A DNA stretch of 64,000 nucleotides from Paramacrobiotus metropolitanus. Taxonomy: Eukaryota > Tardigrada > Eutardigrada > Parachela > Macrobiotidae. Shown piece after piece: positions 55,021 to 64,000 of this stretch (positions are counted from its first letter, which is position 1; each line of letters opens with the position of its first letter). The notes under the pieces are model-generated. The model saw only the letters and a program-made list of their open reading frames with translations, had not been told where the DNA came from and made no database searches. The translations under genes were made by a program, and so were the position numbers. The stretch covers positions 1-64,000 of the forward strand of contig NW_026570239.1 of the NCBI RefSeq assembly GCF_019649055.1, in the 5' to 3' direction.

Positions 55021-56609
55021 TTACGTTTCACTCTTTTTCGTACTTATCGATAATCTGACGCAGCAATTCAGAACAATCGGGCTACTTATTTTATTGATTT
55101 TTGGTACCTCTTTCTGCCAGTTAATAAAAATAGTTATGTCATAGGAAATCATTTTCAGTAAAGCCAGAAAAAGTTTTTTAAAGTTAATAATATAAAATTA
55201 TTCAGCGCTAAATTTTCGAAAGAACCTTGCTACCCAATTTCTGTTGCGAAAGTGCGAATACTGTTGTTTTAGCAAAATAGCCAGTATTTTGTCACTTTTG
55301 GGCCATCGATCGTACGACCCGTGACGTCAGAAATTGTACGTACATCGCACAAATTTTGTACGTACATAATTTTGTACGTACATCGCATGATAGGAAGTTG
55401 TACGTACAAATTTTGTATACGATTAGTACTAATTGATTAATTGTCCGCTGCCGGCAGAATGATACAGCATTCCGTTGATACCGCATCAATCAACTACGCA
55501 TTACATCATTAATACGGTAATTTATCACAAAACGGAAATGCAGTATTTGGCATAAACAACCAATCTACGCGGAACATCCTGCGGATAGGTTGGCATAACG
55601 TTTCTTGGCCAGGAAAAATGGCTTCCGCGGAAGTTTGGAACGGAACTCTGTGTAGTTCCGGTAACGAGGGTTTTGAGTGCCAATTTATGCAATAACTCAT
55701 GATTTTACAGAGACGGAATTTTTGGAAAGAAAGCAATAATAGCCGAAAGCGGTCATAAGATCCTTCGGCGAACTTTTGCTTATTCAGTGGCGTTTAGATG
55801 ATATTATGTACGTAATAAAATAAAATTGTAAATAATAATGTATTACTAAATAACAAATAATGATGGTATAACTAAAACGTTTATATAAAGTACAACTAAA
55901 ATTAATAAATAAATAATACACAAATATGTAACTAAACAATGTGCATAAAACGAACATTATTATACGAACTACCTTCGTAATAATTATTTTAACATTTTAT
56001 AAACGTTACGTACAATTTTCGGCGATTTTATTTCGGCTATTACTAAGACAGCTTTTTGGAATACCCTAGCGAAAATAAAAAGTACTAAACTCATAAGCAA
56101 AATATCCGTAAAATGGATATCTGCAATGTTTGGTAAATGAGTAAACATGCAAATGTTTTGCAAATACATAATAATTATTTAGTACATATAATTTCAGCAA
56201 TTCCCGAATATACTGGCGCAAATTAGCAAATACATATTTTCACTATTTGCGCTACCACCAGCACTATCAACTTTATGTTATTCTAACACTAAATCGGTTT
56301 GAAATAATTAAAAATAATAAACATACAAACCACAATAAATACATCTACACTATACATAATATTATACAAATAAATACATAAACACGTTTATACATTACAT
56401 AAATATTTAAATATATTTGTAAATAAATACATTTATACTATAACATTTATACTGTATTTATTCATTTATACTATAAATACATTTATACTATTTAATTACC
56501 GTCATAATGATTTCTAACGTCCTTTGATTTGTAGATTGATTTAAATTTGTTTTTTATATAAATTTCGATGCCTGATCTAACACAAGCAACGCGAGCAATT
56601 AAATTAAAT
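55021..56609. other. AT-rich non-coding stretch with GTACGTAC cluster
   Basis: Between 55330 and 55420 TTGTACGTACA recurs four times. The rest is AT rich, with ATAAATACATTTATACTAT-type repeats at 56330-56490. No gene recognised. Confidence 0.5.
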
Positions 56610-56771
56610 TAACAAATCAATTCTGAGAGCGGACCGGAACTGCTGCAAGCTGTCAACGGCCCACCCACTACCGCATATGTCATTAAACATTCTGGAGCCA
56701 TACGAAAAAGGCCGCTGGATGCGGATGCACCGTCTCACGCCACCGACGCGCCACCAGTGCCCACCACGTAA
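56610..56771 (+). other. Possible isolated coding exon or relic
   Basis: In otherwise AT-rich DNA this GC-rich piece has an open frame reading SGPELLQAVNGPPTTAYVIK and RKRPLDADAPSHATDAPPVP before a TAA. Composition looks like coding sequence, but no start, partner exon or strong splice acceptor is evident. Confidence 0.25.
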
Positions 56772-58920
56772 CCTTTCTCTAGACTTTAAGAAATACCGTG
56801 TTGAAAACACATCATAATTCATAAGCCAGTTACAAAAATTCTGTACGGTAACACACCGGTTACGAGATTGGTTACACTGGTTACACTGGTTACATTTCCA
56901 ATAGATTACTGTGAATAATCAACGCTAAAACCTGTGGTATGGATTTTGCCAAAAATAATTAAAATTGCCCTATAATAATTTTCTGAATAAAAATGTAATG
57001 CTAATTGCTAATTAATAATTAATTCCTCTTTCAGAATATTCTGGTTTTATTTTTTTCTGGTTTAAAAAAATAAACTTGAATAAAATAAATATGAAACCAG
57101 AAATAAATAAAAACCAACCACTTCGTCAGAATATTACGTAAAATCTAAGCCAAGGAACGCAATCCGGATAAAGCATAATCCCATCCATCACATAAAGCCT
57201 CTAATGACAGCAACGGTGACCGGCTTAACCGTCTCGATTATTGCGGGCTGAATGCGGCCACCATCAAAAAGGGCACGTTGACACGTTTTTTATTTTGATA
57301 GCTGATGTCGCCGGCATTCAGTTGATTCTTGCGCGCAATATAAACGGGACAATGCATTAAGTAAATTGTAAATACATGCACAAGGGTGCAACAAAGGTCA
57401 GTGGCAACATATGCGCAGTAGACCGGCATTGATTGCGTGGATGCGGCAATTATTCGTATTGATCCGCTGCGATCAAACTAGCAGCTCGTTTCAGAGGAGA
57501 ATTTCTGGAGCCGGGAGAATTTCCTTATTAAAGATGTTTATTTTAGTCAGGTTCACCGGATTTCTACAGTATATTTCATGGGATTTTAGGAAAACCTCTT
57601 TAAATTAATTCCGGCAAATTTTCTTCAGAGTGACAATTATCTCCTTTTTTCTCCTACTTTTCTGTCTTCTGCGTAATTAGTCGTATTTTTTTCTATGTTT
57701 CTTATTATTTCCTTTGCTATTTTTTTATTTTTTGTGCAATTATGATTTTTTGCTTTTTGTTTATTTTGTTATTTTATGTGGAATTATTCTGTTCTGATTT
57801 TTTACATATTTTAATCAGTTTATTTTGCTGTATAAAAACGCCAAGTGTTTTAGGTGAAAATTCGTCGAAGATTTGTGGATAAAAAATTAGAGATTTATTT
57901 TTATATAACGACGTTGCCGTTCAGCGATTTTGCGTACGGCGTAGTAATATTGATTGCGGTTACGGGCAAATTTCGGATTAAATCTCTCAATCTATACGCA
58001 CACTTTCATCCTTTAATGCGATTAATCTATCCGAAAGATTTCTATCGATCGGCGCTTATAATATATCACTACAGCCGGTAAAAACCAGGGGGTGTTTGTG
58101 TGGCCTTTTAACCAAATCAATGTCGTGTGCAACAACACACGCGTGCTGAAATAAATCGAAGGACTCCTTTTTAAGTTTTTCTTGCCGATGAGAAATCAAT
58201 GCATCAATCATCGTTGTTTATCAAATTGATTGCACTACTTCCGAGCGAAGCGATTCAACTATCCGTTTTTCATCAAATAAAATTCTGTAAAATTCAAAGA
58301 ACAAGAGAAAATTGAATTATTGCTGATTATACGAGCGAAGCGAGGCACAGTTCGTTCCCCAGTTATTGACGTGCGCGGATCGAGCACAGCACGTGCCGGG
58401 ATCGGTTGCGATGCCGGTCGTATTTCGGTTGGAGACATGCGAGGTGTCCCGTGCCATCCAGGCGCACATCCATCTTCATCCGCATTGCATGCTGTGTGTG
58501 CGATCTTGTAGCGGTTGTAACAAGGCTTATTTGGATGCTGCCGGTCTCGTGTGGTTTCATGATTCTCCTGACTTTTGCGTACATTGCCGCTAATTATCCC
58601 GCCGCGTCTAATATTTCGCTGATCCTCCGTGGACATTTTTGGATCTTGGGGATGAAAACCTGGATATATATAAAAATGGGCGCGTGATGGTAAAGTTTAT
58701 ATGCTCAAATCGTCGCAGGAAATTTTCCCTTTGATTTTTTAAATTTTTTAAATTTTCTTAGATTTTTTCCTTACACCGGCGTATTTATATATATGACCGG
58801 TATGTTTTTGGATCTCCCGTTGAAGATATACATGTCCTAGTGCTACAGGAGTTTCTCGTGAATTCCTCTTCCATAGTTTTAAATTTATACCTTTTTATTT
58901 AATTTTTCTTTATATATACG
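56772..58920. other. Upstream region of the second GPCR, no gene supported
   Basis: T-rich DNA with GC-richer patches at 57160-57260, 57410-57500 and 58330-58600. The last patch is open in several frames on both strands without a recognisable family. TATATATAAAAAT near 58661 could be a TATA box for the gene at 58921. Confidence 0.35.
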
Positions 58921-59889
58921 ATGAATAATACCACGTTTATGGCTAAATTACCGCCGCGTCCGACCATGTTGTCGATATGGAGCGTGATCCAATCGGTGAC
59001 CCTGGCCATCTGTATCCTGGTGTACATCCTCAACGGTTTCATGTTCGCACTGTACCTCCGTCACCGCCACCTGCGCACCCCCTTCAGCGTGTACCTCTTA
59101 ACCGTTACCGGCGGGAACCTCCTCAACGCCGTCTTCAACAACCCGCTGCTCTTTGTCCTCCGCGACGCCACCATCACTGGCAACGGGACCACCTTCTGCA
59201 TGGTGTACTTATACTTGAAACAGACCGTCGGCACGGCGTTACCGGCCTTCCACATGCTGATCGCCTTGAACCGCATCTGGGCCATGTGCTACCCGTTATC
59301 CTACCGCCAGCGTCACACCCGGGGTTTCGCGGGGGGTGTGTGCGTCGTAACCTGGATGGTGATCCACGCCGTGATCGTCCCGGGACTAACCATGGAGGGC
59401 CTGTACTTCCGGACCCCGGGGAACAATTTCCTGTGTACGTTCAGCACGGGGGACGCGCGGATGGAGGCCTGGAGTGTGACGGTGACGGTAGTGCTGAGTA
59501 TTGTCCCGGAGGTGACCATCCTGTGCTTCTATCCCTTCGCCGTGGGGAAACGCGTGCAACGGTCAAGGAAAGTGCGGGAGATGACGATCGTGGCGCCCAG
59601 TGTCCACGGTACCGGGAAACTCGCCACGGACGATGATGCGGCTGGGACGGTGCGGGCGGCCAAGCGGTCGTTCACGGTGCTGACGCTGCTGACTGTCAGC
59701 GCCACGGTGTGCTGGACGCCGACCAATGTGTACTTTGTAGCGATGAAGTATTTCAATAGTTTCCTCTTTATGCAGATTGCGGTGACGTTGAAGCTGCTGC
59801 ACACGGCGATCGATCCGCTGTTGTTTATGGTATCGTTGCAGGATCTGCGACGCGCTGCTCGAAACGCTCTGTGCCTAAGTGCTGTTTAG
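58921..59889 (+). CDS. Intact class A-like G-protein-coupled receptor, 322 aa
   Basis: A single exon encodes seven membrane segments: TM1 about 20-46 with N38, TM2 about 55-80, TM3 from C93 to about 119, TM4, TM5, TM6 and TM7. The N-terminus has the sequon NNT/NTT. C93 and the cysteine near 172 (NNFLCTF) make the usual loop disulfide. TM3 ends ALNRIWAMCYPLSY, with Asn replacing the Asp of DRY. TM6 has CWTPTNVYF. TM7 has AIDPLLFMVSL, a DPxxF variant of NPxxY. The third inner loop is basic and long (GKRVQRSRKVREM to RAAKRSF). It shares the NR variant of DRY with the 27076 receptor but otherwise little sequence, so it is a different subfamily. Ligand unknown; codon use is much more GC rich than the surroundings. 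Confidence 0.9.
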   Translation: MNNTTFMAKLPPRPTMLSIWSVIQSVTLAICILVYILNGFMFALYLRHRHLRTPFSVYLLTVTGGNLLNAVFNNPLLFVLRDATITGNGTTFCMVYLYLKQTVGTALPAFHMLIALNRIWAMCYPLSYRQRHTRGFAGGVCVVTWMVIHAVIVPGLTMEGLYFRTPGNNFLCTFSTGDARMEAWSVTVTVVLSIVPEVTILCFYPFAVGKRVQRSRKVREMTIVAPSVHGTGKLATDDDAAGTVRAAKRSFTVLTLLTVSATVCWTPTNVYFVAMKYFNSFLFMQIAVTLKLLHTAIDPLLFMVSLQDLRRAARNALCLSAV

Positions 59890-60394
59890 GATACATACGA
59901 ATTGCTGTTGCTGTCTTTGACATTTTTCAACTATGGACTGGTCACTGGTGTACTGGTTGGGTTGTACGCTGCACTGATGAAAAAGTTCATGAGCTGTGAA
60001 GAAGAGTTCGGCATAGAGAAAAATGTTCAAACTATCGTGCAACATACCATTTTATAATATCAGGTTTCTAACGATTTTATTAGATCTTCTTAGGCTTCTT
60101 AGTTTACACCCGGAGGTTTTCTTAGGGTTTTATTGGCTTATTTTAATGTTAGGTTACTCAGGTTTGTTTTGTCGATCACCGCTACTAAATGCACATGTGC
60201 GCAGTTGCCTTCGCAATCAAGTGCACCCATGCGCCGTGGTAGTATATAAATACACACGTCCCATGTACATAACTGGTGGTATCCGTCCCTCGATCACCGC
60301 ATAACAGGGAAAGGGGACAGCGGCAGCTTATACTCACGGCTTGCGGTAACCTTACCGACACAATGCCGCAAGTACCACCGAGAAGTAACTATTG
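59890..60394. other. Downstream region with a short TTCTTAGG patch
   Basis: At 60085-60130 a few CTTCTTAGG repeats occur, like the cores of the foldback elements at 20029 and 63185. Nothing else recognised. Confidence 0.4.
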
Positions 60395-60950
60395 TACAAG
60401 CTTGTCCCGTAATTTTCATCGTAAGGGCACAGCTAGCGCGAAATTTGCGCTTGAAACGATGGCCACTTCACTACGTTTATCGGATTGCCTAAATGCGCTC
60501 CGCAGTCAGATTGTCCATTACTGCACCGACCGTTTTCTAACCACCTTCAGCCAGGCTATTATTCTCATTAAATCTTCTGGCGTGCACCAAGCCACCAGCC
60601 AGCCAAATGCATGTTACGTGTTTAAGCAGTAGCGTGGCGTGGCGCGCCGTATGCCGTGGCATGTTCTTGGTACGGATTGAGCCAGTCCTAGCGCCGTAGT
60701 ACGTTTACGCGCAACACGTAAATTTGTACAGCTTAGGACAAAAAGACGCATAATCCCACCCACAGCATTCCGAACGCATTCGGCGCAGTGCGCTGTACGA
60801 CTCAGCTAAAATATCCGGTTGTCGTACAAGTGCACTTGCCACATGCGTACGGATATCTGGGTATGGGGTTATGCGTCTTTTTAGTCCTAAGCTGTAATGT
60901 TCGCTGTTCTGATGCGATGGAAATTACGGGGCAAGCTTACACAATACGTT
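60395..60950. repeat. Dispersed repeat, copy 2, carrying a MITE
   Basis: Same order of segments as 11430-11720 (AAATGCGCTCCGCA, GCGTGCACCAAGCCACCAG, then TTCGCTGTTCT), split by the MITE at 60729-60894. Confidence 0.7.
60729..60894. mobile_element. MITE, 166 bases, TA target, same family as 25971-26137
   Basis: Ends CAGCTTAGGACAAAAAGACG and, reversed, CAGCTTAGGACTAAAAAGAC lie between TA dinucleotides (60727-60728, 60895-60896). The interior, reversed, shares GTGCACTTGTACGA and CGGATATTTT with 25971-26137. Copy 1 of the host repeat shows the empty site. Confidence 0.9.
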
Positions 60951-61083
60951 ACAATCTTGTAGAGTTGTTCAGAAACACTCGTGGCTTTTTTTCCGCGGAA
61001 AGGCGGAAGTGGATTGAAAGCCCTGTGGTGTAATTTCAAGTAACAACAGAACTACCGTATACAGTTTGAGTACTCGTAATTAC

Positions 61084-61094
61084 TATATATAAGG
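61084..61094 (+). promoter_or_regulatory. Candidate TATA box of the small secreted-protein gene
   Basis: TATATATAAGG lies 101 bases before the ATG at 61185. Confidence 0.5.
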
Positions 61095-61184
61095 ACAAGA
61101 AACTATAACGCGCTGACCCTAGCTTAAACCTAACCACTGGAAGTACAAGGTAAACGTTCATCGTCATTACAGTCCCAATCAGCA

Positions 61185-61400
61185 ATGAATATGCGACGCT
61201 TGAATGTAGCCGCCGTACTGGGGCTGCTCTTACTGCTATGCGGGCTCGCACTCGCGGGCAAACCAGCAACGGCATCCGACCCGATGCCGGCTGGTGGAGC
61301 CGTCCTGGGGAATTCTACCGAAGTTAAACCATTGAAATTGAAGCCGCCGCCGCCAAAAGGTAAGACTCTTTTCAACGCGCTGCAGTATCATTTGCGTTGA
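61185..61400 (+). CDS. Small secreted protein, 71 aa
   Basis: A strong signal peptide (MNMRRLN, then VAAVLGLLLLLCGLALAG) with likely cleavage near residue 25 is followed by a short mature part. It has one N-glycosylation sequon (NST), a lysine/proline run (KLKPPPPKGK) and a tail FNALQYHLR. No cysteines remain after cleavage. Family and role unknown; a secreted peptide or matrix component is possible. The start at 61185 is chosen because it gives the full signal peptide; M3 is an alternative. A TATA box lies 101 bases upstream. Its layout resembles the 12753 gene. Confidence 0.55.
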   Translation: MNMRRLNVAAVLGLLLLLCGLALAGKPATASDPMPAGGAVLGNSTEVKPLKLKPPPPKGKTLFNALQYHLR

Positions 61401-61637
61401 GAGTGAAACCATGGAATTACGTCAGCACTTCTGTCCGCATTGAAGTGTCCAGTTTGTATCACGAGAAACACCAAAATACCGTCTGAACAGAGGCTAATGG
61501 TTCAATAGCTGTCAGCGTGTGTGCAATTCAGGACATAAAAGCATCCCGTTCCCATAAAACCCTTCCCCTTCCGTCGGATCGGTAAACCAGCGGGGCTGCT
61601 GCCCACCGCTGAACGGTACAGCCAACGCACCGTCTTA
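61401..61637. other. 3' flank of the small gene
   Basis: No AATAAA or other feature stands out. Confidence 0.3.
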
Positions 61638-61981
61638 GACTCTTACCAGAGACTGGTCAGTGGCTTCCCCTCAGAAAAAGTTCGTTTTATGTTTGAAGAC
61701 AGAGTACAGATAGGTATTGGGAGGTAATCACGGGTTGCAATATATATTTTCAACGGCGACACAGAAATATCTATAATAGACGAAGGTAACCGTACATTGC
61801 TGGTACATACATACAGTAACTGCATCTTCTAAAATGGTTTTGGCCACGTCCACTGGACCATTGCCGATGAAACTATTTTCTTAAGTACCTATTCCCAATA
61901 TTTACTGCGTTTTCAAACAAAAAACGGAATTTTTCTGAGAGGAAAAGCCTCTGACTGTCCTGATTAGTTAAAAGAAGAGTC
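61638..61981. mobile_element. Short MITE of the CCAGGGCC-terminus family
   Basis: Inverted ends start GACTCTT and continue with CAGTGGCTTCCCCTCAGAAA at left and, reversed, CAGAGGCTTTTCCTCTCAGA at right, then GTTTTWTGTTTGAAR and, in the right arm, CATCGGCAATGGTCCAGTGG. The same blocks border the 3843-6889 element. No target duplication is obvious and no frame is coding. Confidence 0.65.
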
Positions 61982-62376
61982 CGGGTTTTTCGGGCTTGAG
62001 TAAGGAAGCCGGATGGTGGGCGCGTCCCACTGGCTCTCATAATGGTTGTACGTGTATCAGTGCGTGAAGACGCATTGCACGAACATACGAATCACGCGTT
62101 TGCGCTAATTAGGTGGCGAAAAGGGAATATTGTCCTGAAGTGTACGATCCTTGGGAGCCGTTCGTGTTGCTAATGGATAACCACTGCGCCGAATCTCATG
62201 TCTAGCCGCGCATGATCTGTGCCCAGTGTATCTGTAGTAGCCGTATAAGCGCAGAGTCTAATGCCAGTTGCGCGACAAGCTATCACGATCGGTAGACTGT
62301 AGCTACAGTAGTCTCTGTTCAGTCGGCTACATGCCAATAAGCAGGGCGCTATCCACTGGAAACCGAGAAACGGCTG
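61982..62376. other. Non-coding stretch, nothing recognised
   Basis: No gene or repeat supported. Confidence 0.35.
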
Positions 62377-62381
62377 AAAAA
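62377..62381 (-). terminator. Pol III terminator (T5) of the tRNA-like unit
   Basis: Five T residues on the minus strand directly follow the 3' acceptor strand of the tRNA-like sequence. Confidence 0.55.
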
Positions 62382-62453
62382 GGCGCCGATGGGGGAATCG
62401 AACCCCGGCTACGTCGTTAGATCCGCGTAGGCAGTACCACTGCACCACGGCGC
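62382..62453 (-). tRNA. tRNA-like pol III unit with irregular anticodon loop
   Basis: The 72-base minus-strand sequence has an A box (TGGTGCAGTGG) and B box (GTTCGATTC) fitting the pol III consensus. GCGCCG at the 5' end pairs with CGGCGC at the 3' end, GCAG pairs with CTGC in the D arm, CTACG pairs with CGTAG in the anticodon arm, and GGGG pairs with CCCC in the T arm. T5 follows at once. However, the anticodon-arm loop is 12 bases rather than 7 and the D loop is short, so no anticodon can be assigned. It may be a tRNA pseudogene, a tRNA with a tiny intron, or the head of a tRNA-derived SINE. Confidence 0.55.
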
Positions 62454-62462
62454 AATATGTTG

Positions 62463-63176
62463 AAATCATTTGAAAGATTTTGTCGCTGTACGTGAGCCGC
62501 TTCTCCGCTCACATGCCCATCTGGTTTCTGTCATTGGTTTCTGTCATTGTATGTCTGACGCTGGTTGCAGGGGCACGGAAAAATTCCACTAATACCATGA
62601 ACCGTATGGGCGACTTCTGGTGAATTCTTCTCTTTCTTGGATTCTGGCAGTCAGCAGTCCCACAATTCGATGATGTTGTGTTAAACTTACTTGTATGATA
62701 AAATCGATCGCACAACAGCAGAATCGCTTTAACGCTGGTTAGGCTACTGGTGACTGAGGCCACTGTTTATGTAATCTCGATAATCATAATATGTGGTGTC
62801 CTGTCGGGTACAAAGAACATTACCTGTACTAAGTGCGTTTCCTATGCTGTGCAATAATTATTTAAAGCTGGTCTGTTTCTGCCATTTTCATGGTTATTCA
62901 GCTGTGCTGCGATGGTTTCAGCACCAAATATCCAAATACACCAAATACATCTACGAGTACTAAAACTGAGCTACGCTGTTGACGCTCTACAAGTATGCAC
63001 ATCGCGGGTTTTCTGTAGTGCAACAAAGCGCTTCAGTATTTCTTCCATCTGCAGTGGTAAGGGAATAAAGCGTGGCTTAGCGTGCAATTTCGGGAATGAG
63101 GTTTGTAGTTTGACTGTATGGCTAAAATGAATTTCCCATAGAAATGTCCGGTAATAACAAAAGGTTAAGCTCGAGG
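62463..63176. other. Non-coding stretch, nothing recognised
   Basis: Short open frames only. Confidence 0.35.
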
Positions 63177-63184
63177 CCGGAGGC

Positions 63185-63805
63185 CGCGTTACATTTCGGC
63201 CGCATGCGATCACTTCGGCCGACGTTCATTTCGGCCGAGGCTCACTTCGGTCAGCACTCATTTCGGCCACCGCTCATTTCGGCAATAGCACATTTAGCCA
63301 TCTTCAATTTTCCAAGTTTTCCTAGTTTTTGTATGGTTGTTAGGCTTTCTTAGGTTTGTTAGCTTTTCTTAGTTTTCTTAGGTTATTCTTAGACTTCTGT
63401 TAGTTTTCTTCGGTTGCTTGGCGTTCTTAGGTTTTCTTATGCTTTATGTTCTTAGGTTTCTTAGGTTTATTAGATTATTCTTAGGTTTCGCAGGTTTGAT
63501 AAGTTTATTCTTAGTTATGGTTAGGATATTCTTAAAAAATTCTCAAGTTATATTTGGTTAGTCTTAGGTTATATAGTTATTCGAATAATTATGGTACTAT
63601 CGAAACGTTGTTTTCTAGGTTTTTTAGTACCATCGAAACGTATCCGCATCAAAAGTAACGTTTTCTTGCCCAAATCAGACCAAAATAAGCGTCGGCCGAA
63701 ATGAACTGCGGCCGAAGTAATCGGGGGCCGAAGTGAATGGCGGCCGAAAAAGTTTGGCCGAAATGAACACGGCCGAAATGGAAACGGCCGAAGTGATCGG
63801 TAGCC
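63185..63805. mobile_element. Foldback element with CATTTCGGCCG-type arms
   Basis: Perfect 8-base duplications CCGGAGGC flank it (63177-63184, 63806-63813). The left arm repeats CATTTCGGCCG/CACTTCGGCCG about every 16 bases (63191-63300); the right arm has the reverse complement (63690-63805). The core (63300-63575) is rich in TTCTTAGGTTT repeats, as in the 20029-20530 element. Termini pair only partly (TACATTTCGG against CCGATCACTTCGG). No coding capacity. Confidence 0.75.
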
Positions 63806-64000
63806 CCGGAGGCGCCATCGCGCCCAGAGACCCCTTCCGATGAATAGCCGCACTACCAGTATGTTGTCTTGGTGGCTGTGCACACGGGATGTCTACATGA
63901 ATCATGATTACATCTATAACCTCCTTTTAATTGGCCGGTTGGTGCTGGCGGCACAAAACTTTTTTACTGAAATCCTAACTTGTAAGTTACAGGCGGCGCA

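Noticed and set aside
58259-58687. Overlapping frames of 63-125 residues on both strands upstream of the second GPCR
   Set aside because: All frames are open because the patch is GC rich; none has a recognisable domain, though one has clustered cysteines and another is hydrophobic.

Overview
This is nuclear DNA from an animal. Two multi-exon genes encode conserved spliceosome proteins (SF3B4 and the DEAH helicase DHX8/Prp22) at metazoan length, with GT-AG introns of roughly 160-1,000 bases. There are also two intact single-exon rhodopsin-type GPCR genes, animal-type LINE and hAT elements, and many short inverted-repeat elements. GC-rich exons stand out sharply against AT/T-rich introns. A small ecdysozoan such as a tardigrade would fit, but nothing here proves the species.

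Layout. 1-10 kb: two decayed copies of one GPCR family (788-1782 and 7812-10014, minus strand), a retroelement C-terminal relic (2809-3617), perfect palindromes, and a 3 kb foldback element (3843-6889). 10-16 kb: sparse DNA with a small secreted-protein gene (12753-12986) and a mariner-type MITE. 16.3-26.9 kb: one block bounded by a perfect 8-base duplication and by matching ends, read here as a single 10.6 kb foldback element whose two arms are inverted arrays of a 96-base repeat; other elements are nested inside it. 27-36 kb: an intact GPCR, a damaged CR1/jockey-like LINE, a near-perfect 552-base palindrome, and a mucin-like secreted protein. 36.6-48.9 kb: SF3B4 (minus) and DHX8 (plus) head to head across 706 bases. 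50.3-54.2 kb: a complete hAT transposon with its TIRs, 8-base target duplication and a six-exon transposase carrying one apparent frame break. 54-64 kb: AT-rich repeats, a second intact GPCR, another small secreted-protein gene, MITEs, a tRNA-like pol III unit and a last foldback element.

The most unusual content is the set of foldback elements. The 8268-9682 and 16317-26891 elements share termini, even down to a left/right asymmetry (CACCTATGG at one end, TAGATATGG at the other), and both have perfect 8-base target duplications. Yet their arms are built of unrelated tandem repeats (about 28 and 96 bases). Two further foldbacks (20029-20530, 63185-63805) also have 8-9-base flanking duplications, again with unrelated arm repeats, and share a TTCTTAGG-rich core. 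The smaller element splits a GPCR pseudogene exactly at its duplication, so the pre-insertion coding sequence can be read across it.

Functionally, the cellular genes are splicing (SF3B4 in the U2 snRNP SF3b complex; DHX8 releasing spliced mRNA), signalling (two GPCRs and related pseudogenes) and secretion (three short TATA-driven genes with signal peptides). Most of the rest is mobile DNA and its debris.
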